NCBI GenBank assembly: GCA_032622095.1 | Contig: CP136062.1 | Location: forward strand, 132,015,282 to 132,079,281 | Source of the DNA: Siphonodentalium dalli | Lineage: Eukaryota > Mollusca > Scaphopoda > Gadilida > Siphonodentaliidae | Length of the DNA: 64,000 nucleotides | Direction of reading: 5' to 3' | Shown here: positions 10,608 to 23,416 of the stretch, piece after piece | Position numbering within the stretch: position 1 is the first letter of the stretch | Layout: each line of letters opens with the position of its first letter | Position numbers and translations under genes: made by a program | Notes under the pieces: model-generated | What the model was told of the DNA's origin: nothing | Databases searched by the model: none | The model's input: only the letters and a program-made list of their open reading frames with translations

Positions 10608-13373
10608 CTGTGACGTTTTCGGATGTTAGAACATTTGAACAAAACTCAATCTATAATGGTCAAGTTCCGACTGCATTGGTTCGAAAACTGAATTGTCAGA
10701 ATTCTTATATATAGCGCATAAGTCCAATTGCCGTTATATACTGATGTGCTCTCCGCCATCTCCTAATTATACATATTATGTTGATGCCAAAATATACCCA
10801 ACTGAAGTTTTCTACTTCATTCCAAAAGTTCCCTGGTGCAAAATGTATCATGGGTGGTAAGTGGTGCATGCTCTGGTTGCATTTTGCCTCAATATATAGC
10901 TCCTATAGCTGACATATGTGGAACTGTCTGCTTGGTATATGTCATGCATGCACGGGAAGAGGCTTATCTGGTGTCGCCGATTACGACAAGCAGAACGACG
11001 ACTCTAAAGTTGAAATTGGTATGCAACTGATATATAGAGTATATATATAGGACTTTGGTTGCGACATTTTAACGCATCGCGACACAATTTACCTTTTAAC
11101 CAACAGAGTTTCAGAATCTGTTCGTAAGCTAAAACTAAGTGTCTCATTTGAGCTTATTTGGGAAGTTAGTTCTACAGCATGGTAATGTACATGTTAATGT
11201 TGAAAAACTATCCGAAAACTATGCATGTCTATATCTTTAGACAGATAGCTATTATGCCCGGGGGTAGTCCGAATTGACACCGCGCCTTTGCAGACGCAAT
11301 TATTAGAAAGTTTATGCATACTTTGTGAGAATAGTCTCTTAACAACTCAGTCCATGTGAGTTCCATACATTTGTGAATGTTAACCGGCAAATAATCCCAA
11401 ATCTTCGCGGGCCAGCATACCAAATGGTGTCCCCGAAACGACTAGCAACCTTTAAGTGCATATGAGCTACGACAACCAAGTCTTCGAATCGTAAAGGCCT
11501 CGGTGGTACATATATATATGCATATCTTGCCAACGAAATACTGCACGTGGTGGCCAAATTCCGGGGTGATTTTTCACTTAGTGCGTTAGAGCTTTGAACT
11601 AAATCCGTTCATAAACCGGAACCCAATGTAGCGTCCGTGCACAATGTTTTCGTATACAATATGGATTGCACAAGTTACAGATCGCTCTGGCAGCTGTGCT
11701 TTGCATTCGCTGTTGCAGTTGCAGCACACGTTTTGGCCAAAACCACTCATGGGGGAATTTGCGTAATCTAATCAACTAGAAAATAGAGCATGAACCGACA
11801 CCAGTGACATGCATGATGAGATCCACTGCTGACAGGATTTCCCAATAGGAGTATTTCTATATAGGAGCACTTCTAATGAAAATGCTATGGTGGGGAACTC
11901 GAGATTACTTTCTCTGAATATAGCAAGCATGCGTATACGTGACAAGGTTAGAACAATCTAAGAACGAAAAGACACCACTATTGACTATAATATTCAATAT
12001 AACGCACATGCACCCTTGGTCGTCACGGGCATACATACACATTGAAGAGACACGCCCCGCCTTATACACCTATATACACGGGACGACAAGTGTTTCCTAT
12101 TACACAGATATGCTCCCGGCTTCGCTTCTCCATCCAGAAGGTTCGTTCCGATATTGACAACAGCATCGATTTTTCATCCGCCCCTATAGTCTGCTCGCAT
12201 TCACAGAGGTATCGATCGTTTCCACCACACGGAATACATACAGACGTCGTTGTAGGGGCGACGAGCTCTCGGTGGACGCTTCTCTCATTCACCGCCATCC
12301 TTTGAATGGCCGGCCTGCAGCTTCTGTTGTTCCGAAAGCACGATCGATGAGGCAATGGCAACGGATCGGAGGCAAATACTCACTTTTGTGCTAACTTATT
12401 TCATATATATGAATATAATTATTCAAGCCAACGATGTGCAAATTACATGCCTTAAATAGATTTTCGCGTGGGCTGAGCGAGACTACCAATGTGCAAATGG
12501 ATTGAGATGAAATTGCATTGCAGCACGCACGATGCTGTGGTGTTATGGCTTATACGTGCATATGATTGCACGAGAGATTGTGTGTAAGAACAGGTTTTTG
12601 CATGTTATGACTAATCAGCGGTCAATATTCTCTAGAGACTTAATTCTGCTTTAATACAGAACAATTATGCAATGCAAAGAGAATTGGGAATATCAAATGA
12701 TAGATAGTTTTGAATATATGACTACATCATATAGCGCTAAGCCCAGTTACTTATTCGTCTATACATATATGTATATTTCTACGCCACGATGCCAATGTTG
12801 ATATATATGTATAGGTCTCATGACTAGCCGTGCACCCGGCGTTGCTCGATATATGGGGGATGCATGGTGTGGTGCGCGGTATAAATAAAAGCGTGATGTC
12901 ATAAAACCAACACGTGAAGTTGGCGTGGAACTAAAATTTCAGAGTCTGTAATTAATGCCCGCGTGGACTAAAGTCACATCGTAATGTCAAAATGTCGGAT
13001 GCCGTCGGGCATATACTTCATGTATATCTCATGTTACCAGTCAATGAGTCAGATGCATGAATTCGAACTTCATGATGATTAATTATACATAAATACGGAA
13101 TACACAGATATACCCAAACTCACATGCTATTGGTTCCAAAAACATAACGTTGGATGGATCCGGAATGTTATCGAAACATGACGGATTGTGATATTATAAG
13201 ACAATCGGGCCAATGTAAATAGGAGATTATAGGGTATATGCATGATATGTGAACATATAGTCCTAATTTCAAATTAAATGCCCCAGTAGTTTCGAGTCTA
13301 TATATTTAATGGCCGTATGGACCAAATGTGAGATCATATACCTTCAAAACAAGACGTCTGACGGCGTCTGAAC
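10608..13373. other. no gene seen
   Basis: About 2.8 kb without a supportable gene. Overlapping short open frames at 11.2-11.6 and 11.9-12.4 kb have no family hallmark and no splice or codon evidence. The 12.0-12.36 kb stretch is more GC-rich than its surroundings, but I cannot assign it. Confidence 0.4.
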
Positions 13374-13377
13374 TTAA

Positions 13378-13969
13378 AGGGGTACTGTACCCAAGATGTT
13401 GTTGTTGGTTTCTATAATCCCCGAGTCGGAGAATAAGGTAACAACTTTTCCATTTTTTGAAAGTCTGTTGAGTACGAAGTATTGTTACGGATGGCAAATT
13501 TACCGGAATGCAAACATACAAATTGTCGTTGTCGAGTAATTTTTGTACAGTTTTCAACCAAATGAATCAAATAAACATTATATTATATGCTTAGTAGTCC
13601 CATATACTCATTTAAGTTAGTGTATGGTCACTAGTCAATGAGTGGCTTGGGTTTTCTCCCCGTATAAGCATAATGTTTCAAACGATCGTGTGTGCAATTG
13701 TTTTATTAATCCAGTATCCCTCAATTATAATTTGATTACGTTTTGTACACGGAAATTCCAATTTTAAGAGACGCCATTTTATGGCTGGAGCCATAAAATC
13801 AATTTATATTAAATTATTAACTTTTAAATTATTAAATTTTAAGATAGCCTATTAACCTGAGCGTTTACAGAATACATCTTCGACTCAAATTACTTATATT
13901 TCTATATAGTATCGATAATAGATCGTTGTTATCACCGGGAATTTATTGAAAATGGCGTACAGTACCCCT
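13378..13969 (-). mobile_element. TTAA-type MITE, family B, copy 2 (inverted)
   Basis: 592 bp, inverted relative to 10085-10603. It begins AGGGGTACTGTACCCAAGAT and ends GGCGTACAGTACCCCT, with TTAA at 13374-13377 and 13970-13973. It is longer than copy 1, partly through an AT-rich internal stretch near 13800-13870. The open frame at 13306-13557 is a translation of this repeat. Confidence 0.8.
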
Positions 13970-13973
13970 TTAA

Positions 13974-15122
13974 CACAGGTTATTTGGGGAATGAAACGTA
14001 TGGAATATTTCACATCGATCCACCCAGTGCATGGGATTACGAATAAATGGGAGGCCTCAGTTGCGGATATGGCGTCCTTGTTTTTTTTTTGGACATGTTC
14101 CGTGTTTCCAATGGAACAGAAACTGTTGCCTTGGGTACAATATTTCATATCAATCAGCCCTACGATTTAGAGTTTGCAAGAAATGCCGTGGGGAAAACTC
14201 GCGACTCGCGAAAACATCAGCATGTGTACAATGATTGTCTGCATGTTAATATTGAATTTCCCCTATACAATGCTTGTGCAGAAATGTACCGTACAAGCCA
14301 GAGTGGACATGACACCAACAGGCTTCTATATAATTTCTCATGGCCCGACTATCCACGCCCTAAATATAAGTCGGCCCATTATATTCAATATTGCATATAA
14401 GTCAGCAATACTTTACAGATGATCACCATGAAGCCTGCATCTTCACTCCGTATAACTGCATGTTGTCTGCATGCTCCGTTACGATTGCAGCTTCTAGCAG
14501 CTTTCGACTTTACTGCACCATGCATCATTCTGATTTGTGTTATTATGTATACTATTATTTCACCCAAGGGTGATCTAAAGTTTAGGGAAATGTAGCTGTT
14601 ACGTGCCAGCCAAAATTGCACGTGTTTCGGTCTACCATTATAAGTAAACGCTAGTCCAAATATACCTGTCAAATTACCATTGGTTTTGCTGCTTATCCGA
14701 TTGTAATCATACCGAATCGCATCAAACCATCCCAAATATATTGACAGGTGTCAATTGGGACTTACTATAAAGTGCAGGTTGCTATGCTTTAATCTCTAAG
14801 ACATGAATTCACATGTTACTGGCGAGATGTGCAATAGTGCAATAGTGCTTAGTGTGAAATATATACATATACATAAAAGAAGACAGAAAATGGAGAAGAA
14901 GAAGCAGAAAAAGAAGAAAAGAAAAAGAAGTAGATAAGAAGAATAAGATAGAATGAGATAGAAGAAGATTGGTAGATATATATATGGCGGTAGTCTCTCT
15001 GTTATCCATCGTCAGTCCTCATTATCGTCATTTTTATATTCATCTAATACATTCTATCAGTATACTTTTCGAGGATGTCTTATAGCAATACTAATACTAA
15101 TACTAACAACAACAACAGCAGC
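13974..15122. other. no gene seen; ~100-nt purine tract
   Basis: No gene can be supported. The plus strand at about 14875-14973 is almost pure A/G (GAAGAAGAAGCAGAAAAAGA type), a simple-sequence tract. Open frames between 13.9 and 14.7 kb overlap on both strands and show no family features. Confidence 0.45.
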
Positions 15123-15127
15123 AATGT

Positions 15128-18100
15128 CACACTGACCAACCGTTTCCCCGTTGTGGTGTGCGTTTGGCCGTTGTGGTGTGGCGAAACGCCGTTGTACGGT
15201 GTTTTTGGCGAAATTCGCAAGCGGGTATAGGAGAGGGCTGATCACCAAAATCGGGATGGGGAGTTAATGTGCATATTTATTTTAATGAGACCCCTACAGC
15301 CCTGAAGAAGGATATTATACCCAACGAATGAGCGCTTCCCTGGCTCGCTGTTTGTTTGTACGGCTGAGAAATAGCCTACACAAAATGCCAGGGTGGGCAT
15401 TCTGACCATGGTTCCTCGAGATGAAAGCCTTATTTGCTCACCCCTGAACACAATTTGAAACCCCGCTGGTATTCTCCACGTAAGAAAAATTATCCCCGAT
15501 CATGCTGGTAACGGCCCCAACTCTCCAATGGCCTAAATATTCAATAAAATCCCAATCGAAGTGGGTCAACAGCAGCGATAAAATGACAACGCCGTTGTGG
15601 TTTTGATGGCAACAACGTTGTGGTCGGGCTGGTTTTTCGATTTTCGGCGATCATGCAGTATTTTGATGTTTTTGAGACCAGAACAAGGTGTTTCACGCCT
15701 ATTTCGTATTGTGTATCCAAAATATTACATGTATTATCCGTATAAGCAATGTTTACTCGTGCATGCATGCCACGTAACCTGTCCCCATACACACGTTTTT
15801 GTGCTCCAAATCGAACAAGTCATGCATTTTTAACAGCCAGCTATGAGGTGTTATGAACTGCCCGTTAATTGTCCATATATGCGGGACATTAATCTTCATT
15901 TTGACTTATATGCTGTATGGTTTTGGTATATTTAGTGTGAATATACGACCGAAAAGTTGGTTGAAATTATGTATATCAGGTGGACAGATATTTCTCATTG
16001 TATTCACCCGTGCCATGATATGTAACCTCATAATGGCCTTCGAGATGATGATTGCTGTTTAAAATAGTCAGACAGAATACTAAAATACAGAGTTTATGTT
16101 ATAATAGACTTACATCAATCATAAATATATCGCAGATATTACTAGATAATATGGTATTGTCAAGTTTGTCCGTTTATGTTGTGTAAATAAAAGTCAAAAC
16201 GTTATATATCCCGACTTTGTTTTGCATAACAAGGCGTACAAACTTTACGCGATAATTATAACACTGATAGGGAAACTGGTTATAGCCACTAACCCTGAAC
16301 TTAGATGGACATACTTGAGACACAAAATTACAACGTAAACGACATGTATAGAAATAACAAACAAAACTTACATATTTAGAACTTTGTTTAGTGATGAACC
16401 ACGAAAAAGGATAGATATTTGATCCCCCAGTGCTCCTGTAGGATACGGGACTTAGGAACAATTCGCGTTATTTCGTATAAAGACACTAACAAAATAACGT
16501 GCATCATTTAAAATGTAATGACACCGCCCTACCCCAGACCCACCCACACAGAAAAGCGAATTTGGGTCATGATAAATAATATTTAACTAAATAAAAATGA
16601 AAAAATAACTTCTTTTGGGTAGAATTATCCTTGCGTTATCGGAAGATATTTCATGTTCCTCATCTCCCCAATAACGATCCTTACCGTATATAAGCTCCAG
16701 CAGTGGACCAATGAAGCTATTTCTATTTTATAACAATACTCAAGAAGCAGACCAGACACGTGTTATTATATAGCATACATCAGATTCATAAATTAGAATT
16801 TCGACGGCGATTATAAAATGTATTAAGAGAACATGATACTCATGAACGTAATCATCATATATGGCATATATGGAAACTAATATATTTATATGTGTGGCTT
16901 TCTTGGAAATACCATTGTGGTAAAACTTTTATGAAATAGGGTGAGGGTAGGTTTTGAGTACGTTTATCATTTTCGTAATCAAATCGCCTATTCGCGCCAA
17001 ATAAACTTGAGTTGGTCAAATAGCAGTATCATGAGTATACAGGACGGGGAACTTACGTCGCTTTGTTATCTATAAGCCGCCCACTTCGTACATTTTATGT
17101 TATATATTTGGTGCATGAGTTATGGGCTATGTGAGAGAACAAATTAATATGTGTGAATTTTACAAATATCAATTAAACGGTTAAGCAGTGTTTGATGTTC
17201 AAATTCGGTGCATATTTCGTTCCTATTTTTCATCTAATTTCTTTGATAAATTCCGAGTTTTTATCATCCACTTGTTATAAAAGATGTAATGATAAATTAT
17301 ATGCCTCATCCACTAGTTTATTCCGTCGGACACAGCCCTTATATCCGCTTTAAATCAATTTTAAATCAAATCCGCTTTTGTTAGAGATTCAAAATGTGAT
17401 GTACGCGCGTTCCACGCCGTGGTATAGGCCTATATGTGGACAATAATATACTTGTTTGGAGCACAAAAAACGTGTTTATGGGGACAGGTTACGTGGCATG
17501 TATACACGAGTAAACATTGCTTATACGGATAATACATGTAATATTTTGGATACACAATACGAAATAGGCGTGAAACACCTTGTTCTGATCTCAAAAACAT
17601 CAAAATACTGCATGATCGCCAAAAATCGAAAAACCAGCCCCGCCACAACGTTGTTGCCATCAAAACCACAACGGCGTTGTCATTTTTTCGCTGCTGTTGA
17701 CTCACTTCGATTGGGATTTTATTGAATATTTAGGCCATTGGAGAGTTGTGGCCGTTACCAGCATGATTGGGGACAATTGTTCTTACATGGAGAATACCAG
17801 CGGGTGTCAAATTGTGTTCAGGGGTGAGCAAATAGGGTTTTTATGTCGAGGAACCATGGTCAGAATTCCCACCCTGGCATTTTGTGTAGGCTATTTCTCA
17901 GCCGTACAAACAAACAGAGTGCCAGGGAAGCGCTCATTCGTTGGGTATAATATCCTTCTTCATGGCTGTAGGGGTCTCATGATAATAAATATGGACATTA
18001 ACTCCCCATCCCGATTTTGGTGATCAGCCCTCTCCTACTCGCTTGCGAATTTCGCCAAAAACACCGTACAACGGCGTTTCGCCACACCACAACGGCCAAA

Positions 18101-18135
18101 CGCACATCACAACGGGGAAACGATTGCTCAGTGTG
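15128..18135. mobile_element. 3.0-kb element with ~700-bp inverted arms
   Basis: The left end is CACACTGACCAACCGTTTCC. The right end is its inverse, closing at 18135 with AGTGTG. AATGT occurs at 15123-15127 and 18136-18140, a likely 5-bp target duplication. The arms (15128 to about 15825; about 17445 to 18135) are close reverse complements. The 1.6-kb centre is AT-rich and holds no recognisable transposase. A ~75-codon open frame lies in both arms (15597-15833 plus, 17430-17705 minus) with similar translation, but it looks incidental. Probably a non-autonomous long-TIR transposon; the CAC end with a 5-bp duplication again allows a Transib-like or related origin. Confidence 0.75.
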
Positions 18136-18209
18136 AATGTGGCTTGATATTTCCATAACAATAATAAAATGTATTCATGCTATAAATTTATATTTCTGTA
18201 TTTGAACGT

Positions 18210-18464
18210 TTATTTCAGATAAAGGGTTAATTTTCTCAAGTCAACGCGACCAGACTTTGTCAGTTGCTCGTAAAACTTTTTCTTATATATAGATGGTGGA
18301 TTCCAATAGTGTTCGGATAAGTATTTCACCCGCAGGTGCCTCAAGTTGGCGCACTTCATAACAAAATGGTATTCGTCACCCAGTTCATTTTTGAACGAGC
18401 TACATAAATCTCTTTTTGCTCCTCGCTTACCCCATCTGCTTGTTTCTACTTCCAATCTATGCAT
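18210..18464 (-). pseudogene. LINE reverse-transcriptase C-terminal fragment
   Basis: The minus-strand frame contains ELGDEYHFVMKCANLRHLRV followed by KYLSEHYWNPPS. This is the pattern of the C-terminal cysteine/histidine segment found after the reverse transcriptase domain in several invertebrate non-LTR elements (GDExHF..xCP..xxxRxKY). The first conserved Cys pair is partly lost (LCSSF in place of a CxxC). Only this ~85-residue piece is present, with no upstream RT motifs, so it is a short truncated remnant just outside the 15.1-18.1 kb element. Confidence 0.6.
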
Positions 18465-18542
18465 GTACGTATTTTTTATTAAATATTTTCTCAGACTGAA
18501 GGGGAAATCGGTAATATAGTTTTCTAAGCGGGGGCCGAGGCC

Positions 18543-18960
18543 GGCTCCAAATTAAAGGTGTTTACAAGCGGGATGTTATGTCGCGATCTCTCCATTGTTT
18601 CTCAGTGGATATAATTGAAATTTGGAACGTATATGCCCCTGTTAGGATATGGAATTCATAAACGTTTTAAATTTTTTTTTAAATTCACATTTTTTTTATA
18701 TTATTCAACTGTTTCGTTCTGAAGCATACTATAAAGTGTAAGCTGCCACCTCCAATTAAAATGTGTAAGCGGGCGTGATGTCACATTATCTCCATTGTTT
18801 CTCAATTGATATGAATTAAATTTGGAATTTATGTCCACATTGGGAAATGGAATATATAAACATGAATAAAATATCACAAATTTGTTGATTTGATTTATTT
18901 TAACTGTTTCGTTCTGAAACACGGTCGGCTCCATTTAAAAGGTGTAATCGGCTTATGTCC
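18543..18960. repeat. ~207-bp tandem duplication, two copies plus a partial third
   Basis: The phrase CTCCATTGTTTCTCA..TGATAT.AAT.AAATTTGGAA recurs at about 18591 and 18799, and GGCTCCA..TTAAA.GGTGT at about 18540, 18747 and 18927. Units end with AACTGTTTCGTTCTGAA. Non-coding. Confidence 0.7.
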
Positions 18961-20270
18961 TTTTTGGTATATATAGGTAATCGGATTAACGGGAACTAAT
19001 TGGCGATGCTATAGACAGTAGACTATATAATGGTGGTCGTCTTTGTTGAAACTTATTAGCTGATTTGATGGCAGTTTAGGACATTCGAGGTATATATGTG
19101 GAAACGATTTAGACAAATGTATTTCATGTATAGAGGCAATCCATTCACAATGTTCCCACCGGTCTATATATGGCATCTTGGATGTCATCCTTTGAACCTA
19201 TATATATCGGAAAACCATATAGCCCGCATTTATGAGCAGATAATTTTCAAATTGTTCATACATGCTGAAGTTTCATATCTAGGGGTAATATGGCCATACA
19301 TGTACATAAGCATTATATGTAATTGGTCGCGATTAAACCAGACGTCGCGTTTTGATAATATTATATCAATCACGGTCGTTTTTTTTTTTTTACGTTTTCG
19401 TCGTTTCTCAAGCGATCGGTTGAGGCGTCATATATATGGATATTTTTGTCACGTAACTATATCAAATGTGTAAACCTGGTTAATACACATAGTAATGTGT
19501 AGTTTTACATACAAATACATTGACCAAGGGCCGTTCTACACATAATGTGTATATTTTGTTACACACAATTGTGTAAGAACTAAGAGCATGCGCATTGGGG
19601 TGCTTTCTGTTTCATAGTCTGCTACATGACGGCCATATTGTTTGAGTATATTTTTTGGAATACAATCTACAGCGATCGTATATAGACAAGGAAGGTCAGT
19701 TCAGAATTCCGACTTGTAGGTATAATAGTATTAATGATATATGAGGATTTATTTGTTAAAACTTTCATGGCGAATACTGCTCTTAGACTCGTTTACATGA
19801 TTGTTGTATACGGTAATACTAATATTATGCAACCACGCCACGACCCTGGTTTGTTCATTTAAAACGAAAACTCACACACGACAGAGCAAAATATTACGTA
19901 CCATTGTACGCCATGAAAGTTTTAACATATAAATCTCCATATGTCATCAACTATATACCAACAGTTCGGAATACTGAACTTACATTCTTGTCTACGATCT
20001 ATATATGTGTAAGAATCTATACACAAAATGTGTAAGGGATATGTGTTGATTTTATGCACACCAGTGTGTTTTAATGTGTAGAAATTGACCCATTTATTGT
20101 GTAAAAATTGCTACACAATTTGTGTATGTACACGAAACTACACATATACTACACAAATATGATTAAGATCAAAAATGAATAATGATTGTGTAGCAGAGCT
20201 ACACATTGTGTGACATAGTGTGTATAGAAAACCTACACATTAGTCATAAGAGTGTGTCATGGGCTAGTTC
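18961..20270. other. AT-rich stretch with a TGTGTA/TACACA-dense block
   Basis: No supportable gene; the 125-codon frame at 19096-19473 has no family features. From about 19470 to 20260 the hexamers TGTGTA and TACACA appear repeatedly in both orientations, often pairing (for instance TACACATTGTGTG, CACAATTGTGTAAG). They look like the degenerate ends of an inserted repeat. Confidence 0.45.
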
Positions 20271-20640
20271 ACTCCACGTTTTGCTCAACGTTGCTAGGGG
20301 CCATAACTGCGCAGCTGTTGAGTACTTGTTGAGTAAAATCTTACTCAACGAGATTTAGAGTGTATATTTAAGCGTCATACCCAACACAACATGAAACACA
20401 CGAGAAAAAAAAACAACAAGAGATGGACTGTCGTCCGGTGCATACCTCCTCGTGGAATACCGCCTAGTGTGGGCACATCTATAACTTATATATATGATGG
20501 CTATACTCAGACATATGGATCCAGAAATCAGCATTTTCACATAATGAATAACTATAGAACAAAAAAAAACAAAACAATTGAATGTGCCATTAAATGTCAT
20601 CATAGTGGTGAACATCCATACAAAATTTCATTGAGATCCG
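20271..20640. repeat. TTGAGTA/TACTCAAC motif cluster
   Basis: Within 20275-20360 the motif CTCAAC/GTTGAGTA appears five times in both orientations (TTTTGCTCAACG, GTTGAGTACTTGTTGAGTAA, ACTCAACGAG). The same motifs reappear at 21950-22060 and 23345-23415, bracketing the 175-bp array and two MITEs. This suggests one old element that has been opened by later insertions. Confidence 0.45.
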
Positions 20641-21660
20641 AGTATTACTGTTCAAGTTATGAGCTGAACAGACATCGGATGGATCAAACAGCCAACATTT
20701 CCAGATAAACAAAGATGAATTACTCTAGAATGGAAAAGCGGAACAAAATGATGGAACACTCTTTTTAATGTCCCCATAGTAGTGAAAATCCATAGCAAAT
20801 CCCATTGAGATCCCAGTACAACTGTCGAAGTTACGACATGAACAGTCACCAGACGAACCAAAAAAGCCAACATTTCCAGATGAACAAAGATGTATAACTC
20901 TAGAATGGAAAATCCGAACAAAACGATGGAACCCTCTATTTAATGTCCTCATAGTTGTGAACATCCACACCAAATTTGGTTGAGATCCCAGCACAACTGT
21001 TGAAGTTACGACATGAACAGACACCAGACGGACCAAAAAGCCACTATTTCCAGGTAAACAAAGATGAATAACTCTAGAATGGAAAATCTAAACAAAACGA
21101 TGGAACCCTCTATTTAATGTCCTCATAATAGTGAACATCCATACCTAATTTCATTGAGATCTGAGCACTACTGTTCAAGTTATGACATGAACAGACACCA
21201 GATGGACCCAAAATCAAAAATTTCAAGATAAACAAAGATGAATAACTCTAGAATGGAAAATCCGAACAAAACGATGGAACCCTCTATTTAATGTCCTCAT
21301 AGTTGTGAACATCCACACCAAATTTGGTTGAGATCCCAGCACAACTGTTGAAGTTACGACATGAACAGACACCAGACGGACCAAAAAGCCACTATTTCCA
21401 GGTAAACAAAGATGAATAACTCTAGAATGGAAAATCCAAACAAAACGATGGAACCCTCTATTTAATGTCCTCATAATAGTGAACATCCATACCTAATTTC
21501 ATTGAGATCTGAGCACTACTGTTCAAGTTATGACACGAACAGACATCGGACGGACGTACGGACTCACGGACGGACGGACGGACGGACGGACGCACGGACG
21601 GACGGACGGACAGGTGCAAAACAGTATACCCCCCCCCTTTTTTTTTTAAAGGGGGTATAA
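20640..21660. repeat. 175-bp satellite-like array with 348-bp higher order, GGAC tail
   Basis: The anchor AACTCTAGAATGGAAAA recurs at about 20720, 20895, 21070, 21243 and 21418, a 175-bp period. Alternate units match best, giving a dimer of about 348 bp that is nearly identical over 20890-21220 and 21238-21560. The array ends in a (GGAC)n tract (about 21538-21611) and a C-run/T-run/GGGGGTATAA palindrome. Minus-strand open frames over this array translate the repeat and are not genes. Confidence 0.85.
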
Positions 21661-22207
21661 CTAGTTGCATGCATCAGATCACCCATGAATTATTTTACAA
21701 AGAATTAATCACGTACATTTCAGCTGTACATTTGGGGAAAATTATACATTTAATATTGAAACTTTAAAAAATATGGATCGACATTATATTTGAGGTAATC
21801 TAAATATTTGACATAATTTTATTATATATATATAATATATATATGTAGACAATTAATGTTTCATTCTGTTATATGTCGAGAATCCTACACATGTCACCCG
21901 TGACTGAAACATGGCGCCATAATGCAACGTTCGGTGTAATTTCCATTATACTCAACAAATTGAGTACAATTTTTACTCAACACTGAAAGTGAAATCGCTC
22001 AACAACCGATTTATTTTGCTCAACAGTTGACTGAAAAGTGTAGATTTCTCAGTTAAAGAAAGGAGTTGGCTAGGAATATGTGTTGTTAGAATTCTCGAAA
22101 CTGAACTGGATCATCCATGATCAGTGACCGAATCATGCAGATTTGGAAATATCGGGAAATATATGAAATTCCAGATATGGTATCCGAAAATAGTCTGTTG
22201 GAAGATA
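21661..22207. other. no gene; second TTGAGTA cluster
   Basis: AT-rich, with a TATATA palindrome near 21824-21843. Between 21950 and 22060 the motif ACTCAACA/TTGAGTA recurs six times. The phrase CCATGATCAGTGACCG lies before the MITE insertion at 22212. Confidence 0.45.
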
Positions 22208-22211
22208 TTAA

Positions 22212-22680
22212 AGGTACTCAACCCGATAAAACTCCTCTCAATTACTATTTCAATGGCTTCGGGGGTCAAAAATATTTGATTCGAGTCGAGGAAGTCACCC
22301 ATCAAAGCTCAGATTTGTTAGATATCGATTTTAGAAATCTATTATTTTTCATAATCGGGAATACTATCTGGCCCAGAACTCAGTCAAAATTGCGTTAAAA
22401 TTACCACTTGATTTTAGAGTTATCCATCCTTGTCTGTTTGAATAGATTTGGAGAACACATCCAGAGCAGATTACGGCAGTTAGCAGTACTCATCTCGAGT
22501 TTATAACAAATTTCAAAAATCAATATCTAATAACTCTGAGCTTTATTTGATGGGTTCCTCGACTCGAATCAAATATTTTTTACCCCCAAAGCCAAAGAAA
22601 TAGTAATATAGGACCCTCCGATCGGATTGTTGTTGTTGGAATCTGTTGAGATGGGGACCCTCTTTACGGGTTGAGTACCT
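22212..22680 (+). mobile_element. TTAA-type MITE, family A, copy 3
   Basis: 469 bp with the same ends as the copy at 1400-1867 and near-identical throughout. TTAA lies at 22208-22211 and 22681-22684. The high identity to copies 20 kb away points to recent spread. Confidence 0.82.
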
Positions 22681-22849
22681 TTAAATTATTCTGTGATATA
22701 TCTGATTCATATAGTTCATGTCCGGATTGTTTGTGGTGTCCATGAAATTAGAACCCCGGCCTCAAAATGTTTACTTTTTGATGAGGCGATGAACTTATGA
22801 ATTCCGAAATATATATATCGCCCTAAACATCTTGAAATGCGTTGATTAA

Positions 22850-23318
22850 AGGTACTCAACCCGATAACACTCCTCTCAATTACTATTTCAATGGCTTCGG
22901 GGGTCAAAAATATTTGATTCGAGTCGAGGAAGTCACCCATCAAAGCTCAGATTTGTTAGATATCGATTTTAGAAATCTATTATTTTTCATTATCGGGAAT
23001 ACTATCTGGCCCAGAACTCAGTCAAAATTGCGTTAAAATTACCACTTGATTTTAGAGTTATTCATCCTTGTCTGTTTGAATAGATTTGGAGTACACATCC
23101 AGAGCAGATTACGGCAGTTATTAGTACTCATCTCGAGAACATAACAAATTTGAAAAATCAATATCTAATAACTCTGAGCTTTGTTTGATGGGTTCCTCGA
23201 CTCGAATCAAATATTTTTTACCCCCAAAGCCAAAGAAATAGTAATATAGGACCCTCTGATCGGATTGTTGTTGTTGGAATCTGTTGAGATGGGGACCCTC
23301 TTTACGGGTTGAGTACCT
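22850..23318 (+). mobile_element. TTAA-type MITE, family A, copy 4
   Basis: 469 bp, same orientation as copy 3 and 169 bp after it. TTAA at 22846-22849 and 23319-23322. A few private changes are visible, for example CGATAACACTCC for CGATAAAACTCC near the left end, and GAGAACATAAC for GAGTTTATAAC. Confidence 0.82.
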
Positions 23319-23416
23319 TTAAATCCGCGAATCAGATAGCATGGTTTGTCATTGTTGAGTAATCGTTACACAATCGTTGAACACAAACCGCTCAACAAAT
23401 TATCACTCAACACTTT

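Noticed and set aside
14385..14735. 116-codon minus-strand frame
   Set aside because: Overlaps open frames on the other strand; no family features.
15597..17705. similar ~75-codon frames in the two arms of the 3-kb element
   Set aside because: They are the same DNA in inverted copies, so similarity is expected without coding; the antisense frame is equally open and no motif is present. Mentioned in a finding only as a test.
20355..21670. several 70-105-codon minus-strand frames
   Set aside because: All lie over the 175-bp satellite array and share repeating phrases such as FHSRVIHLC; repeat translations.
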